Shown here: in pieces, positions 8,302 to 17,467 of the stretch
Numbering within the stretch: position 1 is the stretch's first letter
Layout of the letters: every line of letters starts with the position of its first letter
Source: Pseudonocardia cypriaca
GTDB taxonomy: Bacteria > Actinomycetota > Actinomycetes > Mycobacteriales > Pseudonocardiaceae
Length of the DNA stretch: 64,000 bases
Direction: 5' to 3'
Assembly: GCF_006717045.1 (NCBI RefSeq)
Contig: NZ_VFPH01000001.1
Location: forward strand, 310,001 to 374,000
Position numbers and translations under genes: made by a program
Notes under the pieces: generated by a model
What the model was told of the DNA's origin: nothing
What the model saw: only the letters and a program-made list of their open reading frames with translations
Databases searched by the model: none

Positions 8302-8934
8302 CTACCCGACCTGCGGGGGGACCTGCAGGAGCGGGATCACCACCTCGTCGATGATCTCCTCGATCACCCGGCCGGGGATCGGGACGCCCCGGGTGATGAA
8401 CTGGTGCCGTATCAGGGCGTGGCCGGCTTCGAGCCGGCGTTCGGTCACCGCCGCGGGATCCACCTCGCCCCGGGCGACCGCGCGCCGGACGATCTCGCGC
8501 ACGGCCTCCTGGCTGGTGCCCCGCGCGTAGGACCGCACGCGCCGCGCCTGGTCGGGGTCGGCGAGCGCGTCGCTCAGGATCCCGCTGAGCGCCTGGCCGG
8601 CGGGCCCGGCGAGCTGGTCGGCGACCGCGGTCATCATGGCGATGAGGTCGCCGCGCAGGCTCCCCGTGTCCGGCGGTGAGCCGGAGTGCGGGAAGACGTG
8701 GTAGACGGCGTCCATCACCAGCTCGACCTTGCTGGGCCACCGCCGGTACAGCGACGCCTTGCTCGCGCCGGCGCGCTCGGCCACCCGCTCCACCGAGAGC
8801 CGCGCGTAGCCGACCTCGGTGAGCTCGGCCAGCACCGCGTCGAGGATCGCGGACTCGAGCGCGGCCCCGCGCCTGCGCGGTCGCTTCCGATGATCGACGT
8901 CCGCCTCCGCGAGGGGCCCGGCCGGGGAGCTCAC
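8302..8934 (-). CDS. TetR-family transcriptional regulator
   Basis: 210 residues. The HTH lies at about residues 25-75: LESAILDAVLAELTEVGYA, then LSVERVAERAGASKASLYRR. The C-terminal helical domain is of the TetR_C_16-like type. It starts 4 nt after the dikinase stop and is the last gene of a three-gene run. The strong palindrome at 12875-12897 upstream of the first gene is the obvious candidate target, so it probably represses its own operon and is relieved by the compound that the exporter or kinase handles. The ligand is unknown. Confidence 0.88.
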   Translation of the reverse strand: MSSPAGPLAEADVDHRKRPRRRGAALESAILDAVLAELTEVGYARLSVERVAERAGASKASLYRRWPSKVELVMDAVYHVFPHSGSPPDTGSLRGDLIAMMTAVADQLAGPAGQALSGILSDALADPDQARRVRSYARGTSQEAVREIVRRAVARGEVDPAAVTERRLEAGHALIRHQFITRGVPIPGRVIEEIIDEVVIPLLQVPPQVG

Positions 8935-8938
8935 GGCA

Positions 8939-11416
8939 CTATTCTCCCGTGACCAGGCCGGTGTCGCCGTCGACCGTCACGACCTGGCCGTCCGTGAGCA
9001 CGCTCGTGCCGGTCGCAGAGCCCATCACGGCCGGGATCCCGTACTCCCGGGCGACGATCGCGGCGTGCGACCCGGCGCCCCCGCTGTCCACGACCACGGC
9101 GGCCGCCCGCTGGAAGAGCGGCGTCCAGGACGGGTTCGTGTATGGGCAGACGAGCACGTCGCCGCTGCGGAGCCGGCCGAACCCGGCGGTCTCCCGGATC
9201 ACCCGCACCGGCCCCGTGGCCCGCCCGCCGCTCGCCGGAGTGCCCGTGACCAGGGCGTCGCCCCTGGGTGCGCGGTCCGGGAAGAGGACCGACGACGCGA
9301 TGAGCGGCACGCCCGCCAGCTCCGCGCGCCGGGCCGAGCGGGCGCGCGCCGTGGCCCGCACGCGCTCGGCGTCGGCCGGGGCGAGCGTGGCCGGGTCGGC
9401 GAGGCCCTCCAGCTCCTCGAGGCGCAGGTGCAGCACGTCGTCCGCCTCGCGCAGCACGTCTGCCGCGGCCAGCCGTCGGCCCATCTCCAGCACGGCCCGA
9501 CGCAGCACCGGCAGCAAGCGGGTGCCGTGGAAGTGCGTGTCCTCGCGGAACGCGATGCCGGAGCGGGCACCGGCCAGCAGGCCCCTGACCCGCCGTTCGG
9601 AGCGAGTCAGCCGCACCAGCGGGTGGGTCAGAAGCTGCTGCTCGGCCCGCTCCGCGCGGTCGGCGGCCGGCGCCGGTGGGGCGTCCGCCACGAGGACCTT
9701 CACCATGCCGAGCACGATGGCCGGCGCGTCGCCCCACGTCGGCGCGGACATCAGCAGCGGGCTCGCGGTCTCGCGGTGGCCGTACTCGGCGCGGAAGGCC
9801 GCGAACGCCGCGCGGAAGTCGGCGAACGCCGGATCCTGCTCGATCCGCTCCGCGATGGCGTCCGGTTCGAGACCGAACACGGTGCGCAGCGCCCCGTCGG
9901 CGCGCACGCGCTCGGCGAGCCGCAGCAGCTCCCGGTTGGCGTCCTCGGTGCGGGTGCGCGTGCCGAGGGTCAGCCCGGAGACGCCGCTGCGGCGCAGCAG
10001 CACCTGCAGGAGGCGCAACCGCAGCAGGTCGACCCCCACGCGGGGCAGGTAGTCCACCCGCAGGTCGGTGACGAGGTCCGTGGTGTCGAACGTGCGCTGG
10101 GGCAGCCGGCGCAGCTCGTCCCAGCCGAGCGCGGGCACGTCGACGGCGGCGAGCTCGCGCACCTCCCGCTCGAAGCGGGTGTACCGCGGGTCGCGCGTCC
10201 AGCCGGCCGGGCGGTAGCGCCGGATCCGCGGCAGGTTGCGGGCGGGCGCGCCCAGCACCTCGAGGGTGGGTCGCGGTTGCGGCGGCACGAAGCGATCGAC
10301 CACGCCGTCGGACTCCGGGAGCACATCGGCGAAGTCGATGTGCACTCCGGCGATCTCGCGGAGCATCCGCCGGACCATGCGCCCGATGCCGCGGTCGATC
10401 CAGCCGCTCGTGTCCATGGGATAGGGCCGGTACGGCAGGTACTCGACGATCTGCGGGCCGCTGATCCGCTGGATGCGCGACAGGTGCAGCGGAGGCGGCG
10501 GGAGAGCCGTCATCGGCCGCGCCTGCACCAGCCACACCCGTCCGTCGGCCCACGCCCACTCGATGTCCTGGGGCCGGCCGAAGTGGTCGGCCACCCTGCG
10601 GCCCAGCGCAGCCAGCTCGGCGAGCACCGTGTCGGGCAGCTCCTCGTGCCGCCCCTCCTCGCAGTGCTCGACCCCGCCGCCGTCGATTCCGCGCACGACC
10701 ACCTCGCGCAGCCCGCGCCGCCGCTCGCGCACCTGCCCGTCCGCGCCGAGCACGTAGTGGTCGGGGGTGACCAGCCCCGACACCACGGCCTCGCCGAGCC
10801 CGCTGCTGGCGTCGACGACGACCTCGTCGCGGGCACCGCTCACGGGGTTGGCCGTGAACAGCACGCCCGCGAAGGCGGCCGGCACCATCCGCTGCACGAC
10901 CACCGCGATCCGCACGGCGGCCGGGTCGACGTCGCGGCGTGCCCGGTAGGCGATGGCCCGCTCCGTCCACAGCGACCCCCAGCACCGCCGGACCGCGTCG
11001 AGCAGCGCCTCGGGGCCGACCACGTTGAGGTACGTGTCCTGCTGACCGGCGAACGCCGCCCCCGGCAGGTCCTCCGCGGTCGCGCTGGACCGCACGGCGA
11101 CCGGCCCACCCCCGAGGAGCGGGTGGATGTCGAGGATCGCCTTGCGCAGGTCGTCCGGCATCTCGACGGCGGCGAAGGCGGCCCGCAGCGCGGCGCCCCC
11201 GTCGTCGGCCGCGGAGGCGAGGGCCGGCGCGAGGCCCGCCTGCTCGACGACCGCCGCGTACGCGTCGGTGGTGATGACGACACCGTCGGGCACCGGGAAA
11301 CCGGCCCGGATCAGCTCCCCGAGGTTGGCTCCTTTGCCGCCCGCGGACGCGAGGTCGTCGCGTCCGACGGCGGTGAGCGGCAGCACGGTGGCCGGGCGGG
11401 TGGGGGCGTGGGTCAT
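8939..11416 (-). CDS. PEP-synthase-like dikinase with rifampicin-phosphotransferase architecture
   Basis: About 825 residues. The N-terminal ATP-grasp domain (about 15-330) shows GGKGANLGEL, AVRSSATAEDLPGAAFAGQQ and WLVQARPMT. A variable middle region follows, and the phosphohistidine swivel domain is at the very C-terminus: GGAGSHAAIVAREYGIPAVMG, His near residue 785. PEP synthase and PPDK carry a TIM barrel after the swivel domain; here the protein ends there, the domain order of rifampicin phosphotransferase. That enzyme inactivates rifamycins by phosphorylation. The middle domain cannot be assigned a substrate by eye. Two ATGs abut; I take the second (11416) for better spacing from AAGGAGG. 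Confidence 0.75.
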   Translation of the reverse strand: MTHAPTRPATVLPLTAVGRDDLASAGGKGANLGELIRAGFPVPDGVVITTDAYAAVVEQAGLAPALASAADDGGAALRAAFAAVEMPDDLRKAILDIHPLLGGGPVAVRSSATAEDLPGAAFAGQQDTYLNVVGPEALLDAVRRCWGSLWTERAIAYRARRDVDPAAVRIAVVVQRMVPAAFAGVLFTANPVSGARDEVVVDASSGLGEAVVSGLVTPDHYVLGADGQVRERRRGLREVVVRGIDGGGVEHCEEGRHEELPDTVLAELAALGRRVADHFGRPQDIEWAWADGRVWLVQARPMTALPPPPLHLSRIQRISGPQIVEYLPYRPYPMDTSGWIDRGIGRMVRRMLREIAGVHIDFADVLPESDGVVDRFVPPQPRPTLEVLGAPARNLPRIRRYRPAGWTRDPRYTRFEREVRELAAVDVPALGWDELRRLPQRTFDTTDLVTDLRVDYLPRVGVDLLRLRLLQVLLRRSGVSGLTLGTRTRTEDANRELLRLAERVRADGALRTVFGLEPDAIAERIEQDPAFADFRAAFAAFRAEYGHRETASPLLMSAPTWGDAPAIVLGMVKVLVADAPPAPAADRAERAEQQLLTHPLVRLTRSERRVRGLLAGARSGIAFREDTHFHGTRLLPVLRRAVLEMGRRLAAADVLREADDVLHLRLEELEGLADPATLAPADAERVRATARARSARRAELAGVPLIASSVLFPDRAPRGDALVTGTPASGGRATGPVRVIRETAGFGRLRSGDVLVCPYTNPSWTPLFQRAAAVVVDSGGAGSHAAIVAREYGIPAVMGSATGTSVLTDGQVVTVDGDTGLVTGE

Positions 11417-11431
11417 CATGCCCTCCTTCCT

Positions 11432-12865
11432 TCAGGACGAGCCGACGTGCGCGGTGTCGCGCAGCGGTTGGGCGGGCAGTGCGACGGCCAGCACGAATGC
11501 CAGCCCGAGCAGTGGAGCGACGAACCCGAACACCGGCGGGACGGCGGTGCCGAACGCGTCGCGGACGGCGACGGGAAGGTGGGTGAGCCGTTCCGGGTCG
11601 ATGGTGGATGCGATGCGCACGTCGGTGCCCGGGGGGAGGGCGGCCGCGAACCTGGACGTGATCAGGCTGCCGATCGCGGCGACCCCGGTGCTCGCGCCGA
11701 TCTGGCGCAGGAACGTGACCGCGGAGGTGGCGGCTCCCAGGTCGCGGTGCTCGGCCCCGTTCTGGGCTACGAGCACCATCACCTGCATGACCATCCCGAT
11801 GCCCAGCCCGACCAGCAGCAGCGCGGCGAGCACGAACGGGAGCGGGGTGGCGCGCCCGACGGTGCCCAGCAGGGCGAGGCCGAGCGCGGCCGTGGCGGTG
11901 CCGGCGACGGGGAAGGCCTTGTACCGGCCGGTGCGCGTGATGATCCGGCCGGAGACGGTGGTGGTGAGGAGCACGCCCGCCATCAGCACGGTGACCACGA
12001 GCCCGCCCTGCGTGGCGGAGGCGCCCCGTGCCACCTGGAGGAACGCCGGCAGGTAGCTGATCGTGCCGAACAGGGCGAAGCCGACGAGCAGGCTGATGGC
12101 CGTCGGGATCGCGATGGAGCGCGTGCGGAACAGGCGTAGCGGCAGCACCGGGTCTGCGGCTCGGTGTGCGGTGGCGAGCCAACCGGCCGCGGCCAGCCCG
12201 GTCGCCACCGCGACCAGCGGGGTGAGGCTGCCGGGCCCGCTGCCGAGCAGGACAACGCCCGTCACGGCGAGGGAGAGCAGGACCGCGCCGAGCACGTCGA
12301 ACGGCGGGCGCTCGCGCGGCGCGGGCAGGCGCAGCGTGCGGGCGACGACGACCAGCGCCACCAGGCCGAGCGGCGGGTAGAGCGCGAAGATCCAGCGCCA
12401 CGTGAGGTGGTCGACCGCGAGCCCGCCCAGCAGCGGCCCGCCCACGGCCGCGACGACGTAGACCCCACCGAGCAGACCGAGGTAGCGCCCGCGCTCCCGC
12501 GGGCTCACCACCTCGCCCAACACGGCCTGGGCGCCGATCATCAGCCCGCCACCGCCCGCGCCCTGCACGACCCGCCATGCGATCAGCGCGGGCATCGAGG
12601 TGGCCGTGGCGCAGAGGACGGCGCCGAGCACGAAGACGGCGATCGCGACCAGCAGCACCGGCCCCCGCCCGTACCGGTCCCCGAGCTTGCCGTGCAGCGG
12701 CATCACCACGGTGGCGGCCGCGAGGTAGGCCGTGATCACGGCGGGCATCAGGTCGAACCGACCGAGGTCGGCGGCCACGGCGGGCAGGGCCGCTGCCATC
12801 ACGGTCTGGTCGAGGGCGCCGAGCAGCATCACGAGCATGAGCCCCGGCAGCACGCGACGCGCCAT
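11432..12865 (-). CDS. MFS drug exporter, DHA2 (EmrB/QacA-like) family
   Basis: About 477 residues, 14 predicted helices. Motifs are LGALDQTVMAAALPAVAADL (helix 1), GKLGDRYGRGP (loop 2-3), RVVQGAGGGGLM (motif B) and YVVAAVGGPLLGG (motif C), typical of proton-driven multidrug exporters in the plasma membrane. The ATG at 12865 is preferred over the GTG at 12871. It is the first gene of the operon; the dikinase begins 12-15 nt after its stop. A sigma70-like promoter and perfect operator lie just upstream. Export plus possible drug phosphorylation suggests a resistance operon. Confidence 0.88.
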   Translation of the reverse strand: MARRVLPGLMLVMLLGALDQTVMAAALPAVAADLGRFDLMPAVITAYLAAATVVMPLHGKLGDRYGRGPVLLVAIAVFVLGAVLCATATSMPALIAWRVVQGAGGGGLMIGAQAVLGEVVSPRERGRYLGLLGGVYVVAAVGGPLLGGLAVDHLTWRWIFALYPPLGLVALVVVARTLRLPAPRERPPFDVLGAVLLSLAVTGVVLLGSGPGSLTPLVAVATGLAAAGWLATAHRAADPVLPLRLFRTRSIAIPTAISLLVGFALFGTISYLPAFLQVARGASATQGGLVVTVLMAGVLLTTTVSGRIITRTGRYKAFPVAGTATAALGLALLGTVGRATPLPFVLAALLLVGLGIGMVMQVMVLVAQNGAEHRDLGAATSAVTFLRQIGASTGVAAIGSLITSRFAAALPPGTDVRIASTIDPERLTHLPVAVRDAFGTAVPPVFGFVAPLLGLAFVLAVALPAQPLRDTAHVGSS

Positions 12866-12874
12866 CCCCACCCC

Positions 12875-12897
12875 CTAGAGAACGCTTCGTTCTCTAG
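12875..12897 (-). promoter_or_regulatory. Perfect palindromic operator of the MFS-dikinase-TetR operon
   Basis: Arms CTAGAGAACG and CGTTCTCTAG are exact reverse complements around a 3-nt centre. The site lies between the likely -10 box and the MFS start, where binding would block transcription. Its shape fits a TetR dimer, most likely the operon's own product (8302-8934). Confidence 0.8.
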
Positions 12898-12899
12898 AA

Positions 12900-12928
12900 A
12901 CAGTAGGGTTCAGCGGTGAGAAACGCAA
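12900..12928 (-). promoter_or_regulatory. Sigma70-type promoter of the MFS-dikinase-TetR operon
   Basis: Minus strand: -35 TTGCGT (12928-12923), 17-nt spacer, -10 TACTGT (12905-12900). The predicted start point falls in the palindromic operator. Confidence 0.55.
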
Positions 12929-12973
12929 CGTTCACTTCGATTCCACCGCGATGTCGGGACGTAAGCTCTGCGG

Positions 12974-13177
12974 GTGCCTCGCTATGACTTCCGTTGCCGT
13001 GAGTGCGGTTCGACGTTCGAGGTGAGCCGCCCGATGGCCGACGCATCGGAGCCCGCCCGCTGCCCGGACGGGCACGACGACACGGTGAAGCTGCTCAGCA
13101 CGGTCGCCGTGGGCGGGCGGGGGTCCGCACCCGCGCCGGCAGGGGGTTGTTGCGGCGGCGGGTGCTGCGGGGGCTGA
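12974..13177 (+). CDS. FmdB-family zinc-ribbon protein
   Basis: 67 residues, starting PRYDFRCRECGSTFEV: the FmdB regulatory-type zinc ribbon with Cys8 and Cys11. The second half-site has only one Cys (ARCPDGHDD), with a His as possible fourth ligand. The C-terminus GGCCGGGCCGG is the Gly/Cys tail common in these small proteins. Its role is unknown. A TAAGCT -10-like box ends 6 nt before the GTG start, so the mRNA is probably leaderless. Confidence 0.85.
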   Translation: MPRYDFRCRECGSTFEVSRPMADASEPARCPDGHDDTVKLLSTVAVGGRGSAPAPAGGCCGGGCCGG

Positions 13178-13201
13178 GCGGCGAACGCGCCCGAGCCCGG
13201 C

Positions 13202-13666
13202 TCAGTCGTGCGTGGGCACCACCAGCACGGGCCTGCGCTGGCGCTGGATGACCCCGTGCGAGATCGACGGGTCCATCACCCGCCCCAGCGCGCGACGCAG
13301 CCCCTCGCCGCGCGACCCGACGACGATCAGCAGGGCGTCGCGCTCGTCGGCTGCGGTGCAGAGCACCTTCGTCGGTTCGCCGTGCCGGGCCTCGTAGGTC
13401 CACGGCACCGGTGCCCCGGCCAGCAGGCGCTCGACGTGCCGCTGCTCGGCGGCCACCGCCTCGGCGCCTCGTTGCTCCCAGTCGGGGGCGTCGATGTTGA
13501 GCGGGTAGTCGTTGAGGTCGACGACGTGCACGACGTGCAGCCGGCCGCCCAGCCGGCGCGCCAGGTCGACCGCGGTCAGCAGGGCGTGGTCGCTGGAGGG
13601 GTCCTGGCCGTGGCCGACGACGAGCGTGGGCCCGTCGGTGCGGCCGGCATCGAAGGCGCTGCTCAC
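13202..13666 (-). CDS. Universal stress protein, UspA family
   Basis: About 154 residues, single Usp domain. The N-terminal strand PTLVVGHGQDPSSDHAL and DLARRLGGRLHVVHVVD are followed by LLIVVGSRGEGLRRALGRVM and RPVLVVPTHD. The nucleotide-binding Gly pattern is present, but the usual G-S/T-V after it is replaced by SISHGVI. I choose the GTG at 13666, with GGGAGGA about 5 nt upstream; the open frame continues further but is not conserved-looking. It lies between the FmdB gene (convergent) and the CrcB pair. Confidence 0.85.
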   Translation of the reverse strand: MSSAFDAGRTDGPTLVVGHGQDPSSDHALLTAVDLARRLGGRLHVVHVVDLNDYPLNIDAPDWEQRGAEAVAAEQRHVERLLAGAPVPWTYEARHGEPTKVLCTAADERDALLIVVGSRGEGLRRALGRVMDPSISHGVIQRQRRPVLVVPTHD

Positions 13667-13716
13667 GGCGTCCTCCCGGTGGTTCCAGGTGGACCGCCAG
13701 TGTGGCGGACCGCCGG

Positions 13717-14094
13717 TCAGGTGACCATGGTGGAAGTGGCCCACCAGCCGACCGCGGCCACCAGCAGCCCGACGACGACGCTGCCCACGAGGTAGGCGGA
13801 GCCGGTGGCGCGCCCCCGGTCCTCCAGCAGCGTGAACGTCTCGTAGCTGAACGTGCTGTAGGTCGTCAGCGCACCGCAGAAGCCGATGCCCACGACGGCC
13901 GACACGGCCTCGGGCAGCACGCCCGCGGCGCCGGCGAGCGCGCCGAGGACGAACGAGCCGATCATGTTGACGGTGAAGGTGCCCCACGGGAACCGGCTGC
14001 CGTGCCGGCTCTGGACGGCGCGGTCCACCAGGTACCGCATCGGCGCCCCGACCGCCGCGCCGAGGCCCACCCAGAGCGCGGTCGTGGCGTTCAC
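13717..14094 (-). CDS. crcB: Fluoride channel subunit (FluC/CrcB)
   Basis: 125 residues, four predicted helices. Signatures are GAAVGAPMRYLVDR, FPWGTFTVNMIGSFVLG and GFCGALTTYSTFSYE, the canonical Fluc pore motif with Tyr in place of Phe in TTFS. Fluc dimers export fluoride passively. It overlaps the preceding crcB by the 4-nt GTGA, so the two are translationally coupled and may form a heterodimer, as is usual for paired crcB genes in Gram-positives. No fluoride riboswitch was recognised. Confidence 0.92.
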   Translation of the reverse strand: MNATTALWVGLGAAVGAPMRYLVDRAVQSRHGSRFPWGTFTVNMIGSFVLGALAGAAGVLPEAVSAVVGIGFCGALTTYSTFSYETFTLLEDRGRATGSAYLVGSVVVGLLVAAVGWWATSTMVT

Positions 14095-14537
14095 CGGGCG
14101 GCCTCCGGGCGGCGCGGCGAGCGGCCGGTGACGAGCCGCGTGGTGACGACCCCGAGCCCGCAGCCGAGCACGGCCAGCACCGGCGTCGCGACGACGTAAC
14201 CGACTGCGGCGCCCGATCGGCCCGCGCTCATCAGCGACAGGACTTCCACGGTGGCCGTCGAGAACGTGGTGTAGCCGCCCAGCACGCCGACACCGAGGAA
14301 CGGGCGGAGCAGCCGGTGCCCGTACGCCAGCTCGGTGATGACGACCATGAGCGCGCCGATCAGCACGCAGCCCGAGACGTTGACCAGCAGCGTCGACCAC
14401 GGCCACTCGTCGCCGCTGTGGGGGAGCAGCACGCCGAGCGCGTAGCGGGCCTCCGCCCCGAGCACGCCGCCCGCCGCGATCACGGCGAGCACGTCGGTGT
14501 CCGCGCCGGGCGTACGCCGGCGCACGGGTCCGGTCAC
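14091..14537 (-). CDS. crcB: Fluoride channel subunit (FluC/CrcB), second paralogue
   Basis: 148 residues, four helices. Motifs: GGVLGAEARYALG, WPWSTLLVNVSGCVLIG and VGVLGGYTTFSTATVE. Relative to its partner, the Asn/Ser positions differ slightly, as in heterodimeric Fluc pairs. The GTG start overlaps the glgX stop (GTGA) and its own stop overlaps the next crcB start in the same way, giving a tight glgX-crcB-crcB unit. The GTG at 14537 is chosen because of this coupling. Confidence 0.9.
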   Translation of the reverse strand: MTGPVRRRTPGADTDVLAVIAAGGVLGAEARYALGVLLPHSGDEWPWSTLLVNVSGCVLIGALMVVITELAYGHRLLRPFLGVGVLGGYTTFSTATVEVLSLMSAGRSGAAVGYVVATPVLAVLGCGLGVVTTRLVTGRSPRRPEAAR

Positions 14538-16534
14538 GGGGTGCGGAGCAGCAGCAGCGAGCGCGGCGGGAGCGTGATCGTGGCCCCGCCGAGGAGCGGG
14601 CGCGAGGTGGCCGGGACGCCGTCGGATCGGGTGCTGTCCAGCTCCGGTGTGAAGGGGCCGCCAGGGGGCAGGGTGGCCGCCACCGCCTCCGTGCCCGCGT
14701 GCAGGAGCAGCAGCCACTCGCCGCGCAGGAGCCCGATCGTGTGCAGGCCCGCGTCGTGCCAGTCGGGCCCGGTGAGCCGGCGCCCGGACGGGTGCCACCA
14801 GAGCACCTCGCCGTCGCGGTAGAACCGGTCGCGGTGCAGTGCCGGGGAGCTGTGCCGGATCCGCGCCACCCGGGCGGTGAACGCCGCGAGGGCCTCGTCC
14901 CGCCGCGTCCAGTCCACCCAGGACGTCTCGTCGTCCAGGCAGTACGCGTTGTTGTTGCCCCGCTGGGTGCGCCACAGCTCGTCGCCGCCCAGCAGCATCG
15001 GCGTGCCCGTGGACAGCAGCAGCGTGCCGAGCATCGCCCGTGCCGTGGCGAGCCTGCGGGCGGCGCGCACCGGGGAGGCGGTCTCGCCCTCCTCGCCGAA
15101 GTTCTGCGAGCGGTTGTCGTCGGTGCCGTCGCGGTTGTCCTCGCCGTTGGCCTCGTTGTGCTTGCGCTCGTAGGAGAGCAGGTCGCGCAGCGTGAACCCG
15201 TCGTGCGCGGTGACGAAGTTGATCGACGCCCACGGCCGCCGCCCCGAGATCCGGTACAGGTCGGAGCTGCCGGCGAGCCGGGACGCGACCTCACCCATGC
15301 TGCCGTGGCCACGCCAGAAGTCGCGCACGGCGTCGCGGTAGCGCCCGTTCCACTCCGACCACGCCACGCCGAACCCGCCGACCCGATAGCCCTCGCCCGT
15401 GGCGTCCCACGGCTCGGCGATGAGCTTCACGGTGGACAGGACGGGGTCGACCGCGATCGCCGTGAGCAGCGGCCCGTGCGGGTCGAAGGGGCCGGAGCGG
15501 GGCCTGCCGAGCACGCTGGCCAGGTCGATGCGGAAGCCGTCGACGCCCATCACCGTGACCCAGTGCCGCATCGCGTCGCACACCAGCCGGATGACCGTGG
15601 GCGAGCCGGCGTCCAGGGTGTTGCCGGTGCCGGTGATGTCGGCGTCGTGGCCGTCGGTGCGCAGCGAGTAGTAGGCGGGGGCATCCAGCCCGCGGTAGGA
15701 CAGCGTGGTGCCGCCGACCCCGCCCTCCGCCGTGTGGTTCGGCACGATGTCGAGGATCACCTCGATGCCCGCGGCGTGCAGCGCCGCGACCATCGTCCGG
15801 AACTCCTCGATCTCGGCGCCCGGCCGGCTCGCGTACCGCGCGTTGGGCGCGAGGAAGCCCAGCGTGGCGTAGCCCCAGTAGTTCGGGCGACCGCGCTCGA
15901 GGAGCGGCGGCTCGTCCGCGCTCGCCGCGACCGGCAGCAGCTCGACGGCGGTGACGCCGAGCCGGCACAGGTGCTCGATCACGGCCGGGTGGGCGAGTCC
16001 GAGGTACGTGCCGCGGTGCTCGGGCGGCACCTCCGGGTGCAGCTTGGTGTAGCCGCGCACGTGCAGCTCGGCGATCACCGTCTCCGACCACGGGACGTCG
16101 GGACGAGGACCAGGAGCCGACCCGTCCGGTGCCGTGACCACCGACAGCGGCACGTGCCCCAGCGAGTCGACGGTGCTCGGCAGGCCGGTCATCGGGTCGT
16201 CCACCCAGCCCCGCGCGGCGCGCAGGTCGGTGACCGTGCCGGTGATCCGGCGCGCGTACGGGTCGACCAGGATCTTCGCGGAGTTCGCCCGCACCCCCTC
16301 CCACGGCCGGTACGGACCGTGGACGCGATAGCCGTAGCGCTGGCCGGGCCTCACCCCTTCGACGTACCCGTGCCACACGCCGAACGTGCGCTCCGTGAGC
16401 GCCACCCGCTTCTCGGACAGGGAGTCGTCCAAACCGTCGACGAGGCACACCTCGACGGCATCGGCGCTGGTGGAGGCGACAGCGAAGCGCACACCACCGT
16501 CGTCGGCATGGGCACCCAGCGGGAAGACCGGCAC
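14534..16534 (-). CDS. glgX: Glycogen debranching enzyme (isoamylase type)
   Basis: About 666 residues, GH13 isoamylase/GlgX family, hydrolysing alpha-1,6 branches in glycogen. An N-terminal CBM48-like region is followed by the four GH13 blocks: DIVPNHTAEG, GFRIDLASVLG (nucleophile Asp), KLIAEPWDA (acid/base Glu) and NFVTAHDGFTL. The C-terminal beta domain ends in RSLLLLRTP. I favour the GTG at 16534 (PVFPLGAHADDGGVRF); an in-frame TTG at 16573 would add 13 residues and overlap the divergent ABC gene. It is translationally coupled to two crcB genes, an odd partnership. Confidence 0.88.
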   Translation of the reverse strand: MPVFPLGAHADDGGVRFAVASTSADAVEVCLVDGLDDSLSEKRVALTERTFGVWHGYVEGVRPGQRYGYRVHGPYRPWEGVRANSAKILVDPYARRITGTVTDLRAARGWVDDPMTGLPSTVDSLGHVPLSVVTAPDGSAPGPRPDVPWSETVIAELHVRGYTKLHPEVPPEHRGTYLGLAHPAVIEHLCRLGVTAVELLPVAASADEPPLLERGRPNYWGYATLGFLAPNARYASRPGAEIEEFRTMVAALHAAGIEVILDIVPNHTAEGGVGGTTLSYRGLDAPAYYSLRTDGHDADITGTGNTLDAGSPTVIRLVCDAMRHWVTVMGVDGFRIDLASVLGRPRSGPFDPHGPLLTAIAVDPVLSTVKLIAEPWDATGEGYRVGGFGVAWSEWNGRYRDAVRDFWRGHGSMGEVASRLAGSSDLYRISGRRPWASINFVTAHDGFTLRDLLSYERKHNEANGEDNRDGTDDNRSQNFGEEGETASPVRAARRLATARAMLGTLLLSTGTPMLLGGDELWRTQRGNNNAYCLDDETSWVDWTRRDEALAAFTARVARIRHSSPALHRDRFYRDGEVLWWHPSGRRLTGPDWHDAGLHTIGLLRGEWLLLLHAGTEAVAATLPPGGPFTPELDSTRSDGVPATSRPLLGGATITLPPRSLLLLRTP

Positions 16535-16554
16535 GATCGGCGAGGATATGCCCC

Positions 16555-17388
<834 letters not shown>

Positions 17389-17467
17389 CGGTCAGGGTGG
17401 GCGTGCTCTACTTCACCACCCGCTTCCCGGGCGGGAGCACGGCCGACGATTTCGAGCGGAGGGGGCG

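Noticed and set aside
8931..12578. 1,215-codon open frame overlapping the dikinase and exporter genes
   Set aside because: Arg/Pro/Gly-rich translation without domains, produced by high GC content. The overlapping frames encode recognisable proteins.
12875..12960. Rifamycin-associated element upstream of the dikinase operon
   Set aside because: The only inverted repeat here is the TetR-type CTAGAGAACG palindrome, unlike the element as I remember it.
13666..13987. Longer N-terminus for the universal stress protein
   Set aside because: The upstream extension is antisense-like sequence across the CrcB gene; a good ribosome binding site precedes the GTG at 13666.
17389..17467. Possible short gene between the ABC ATPase and the hydrolase
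   Set aside because: The frame starting near 17398 runs without a plausible stop into the hydrolase region in another frame, with no conserved pattern.
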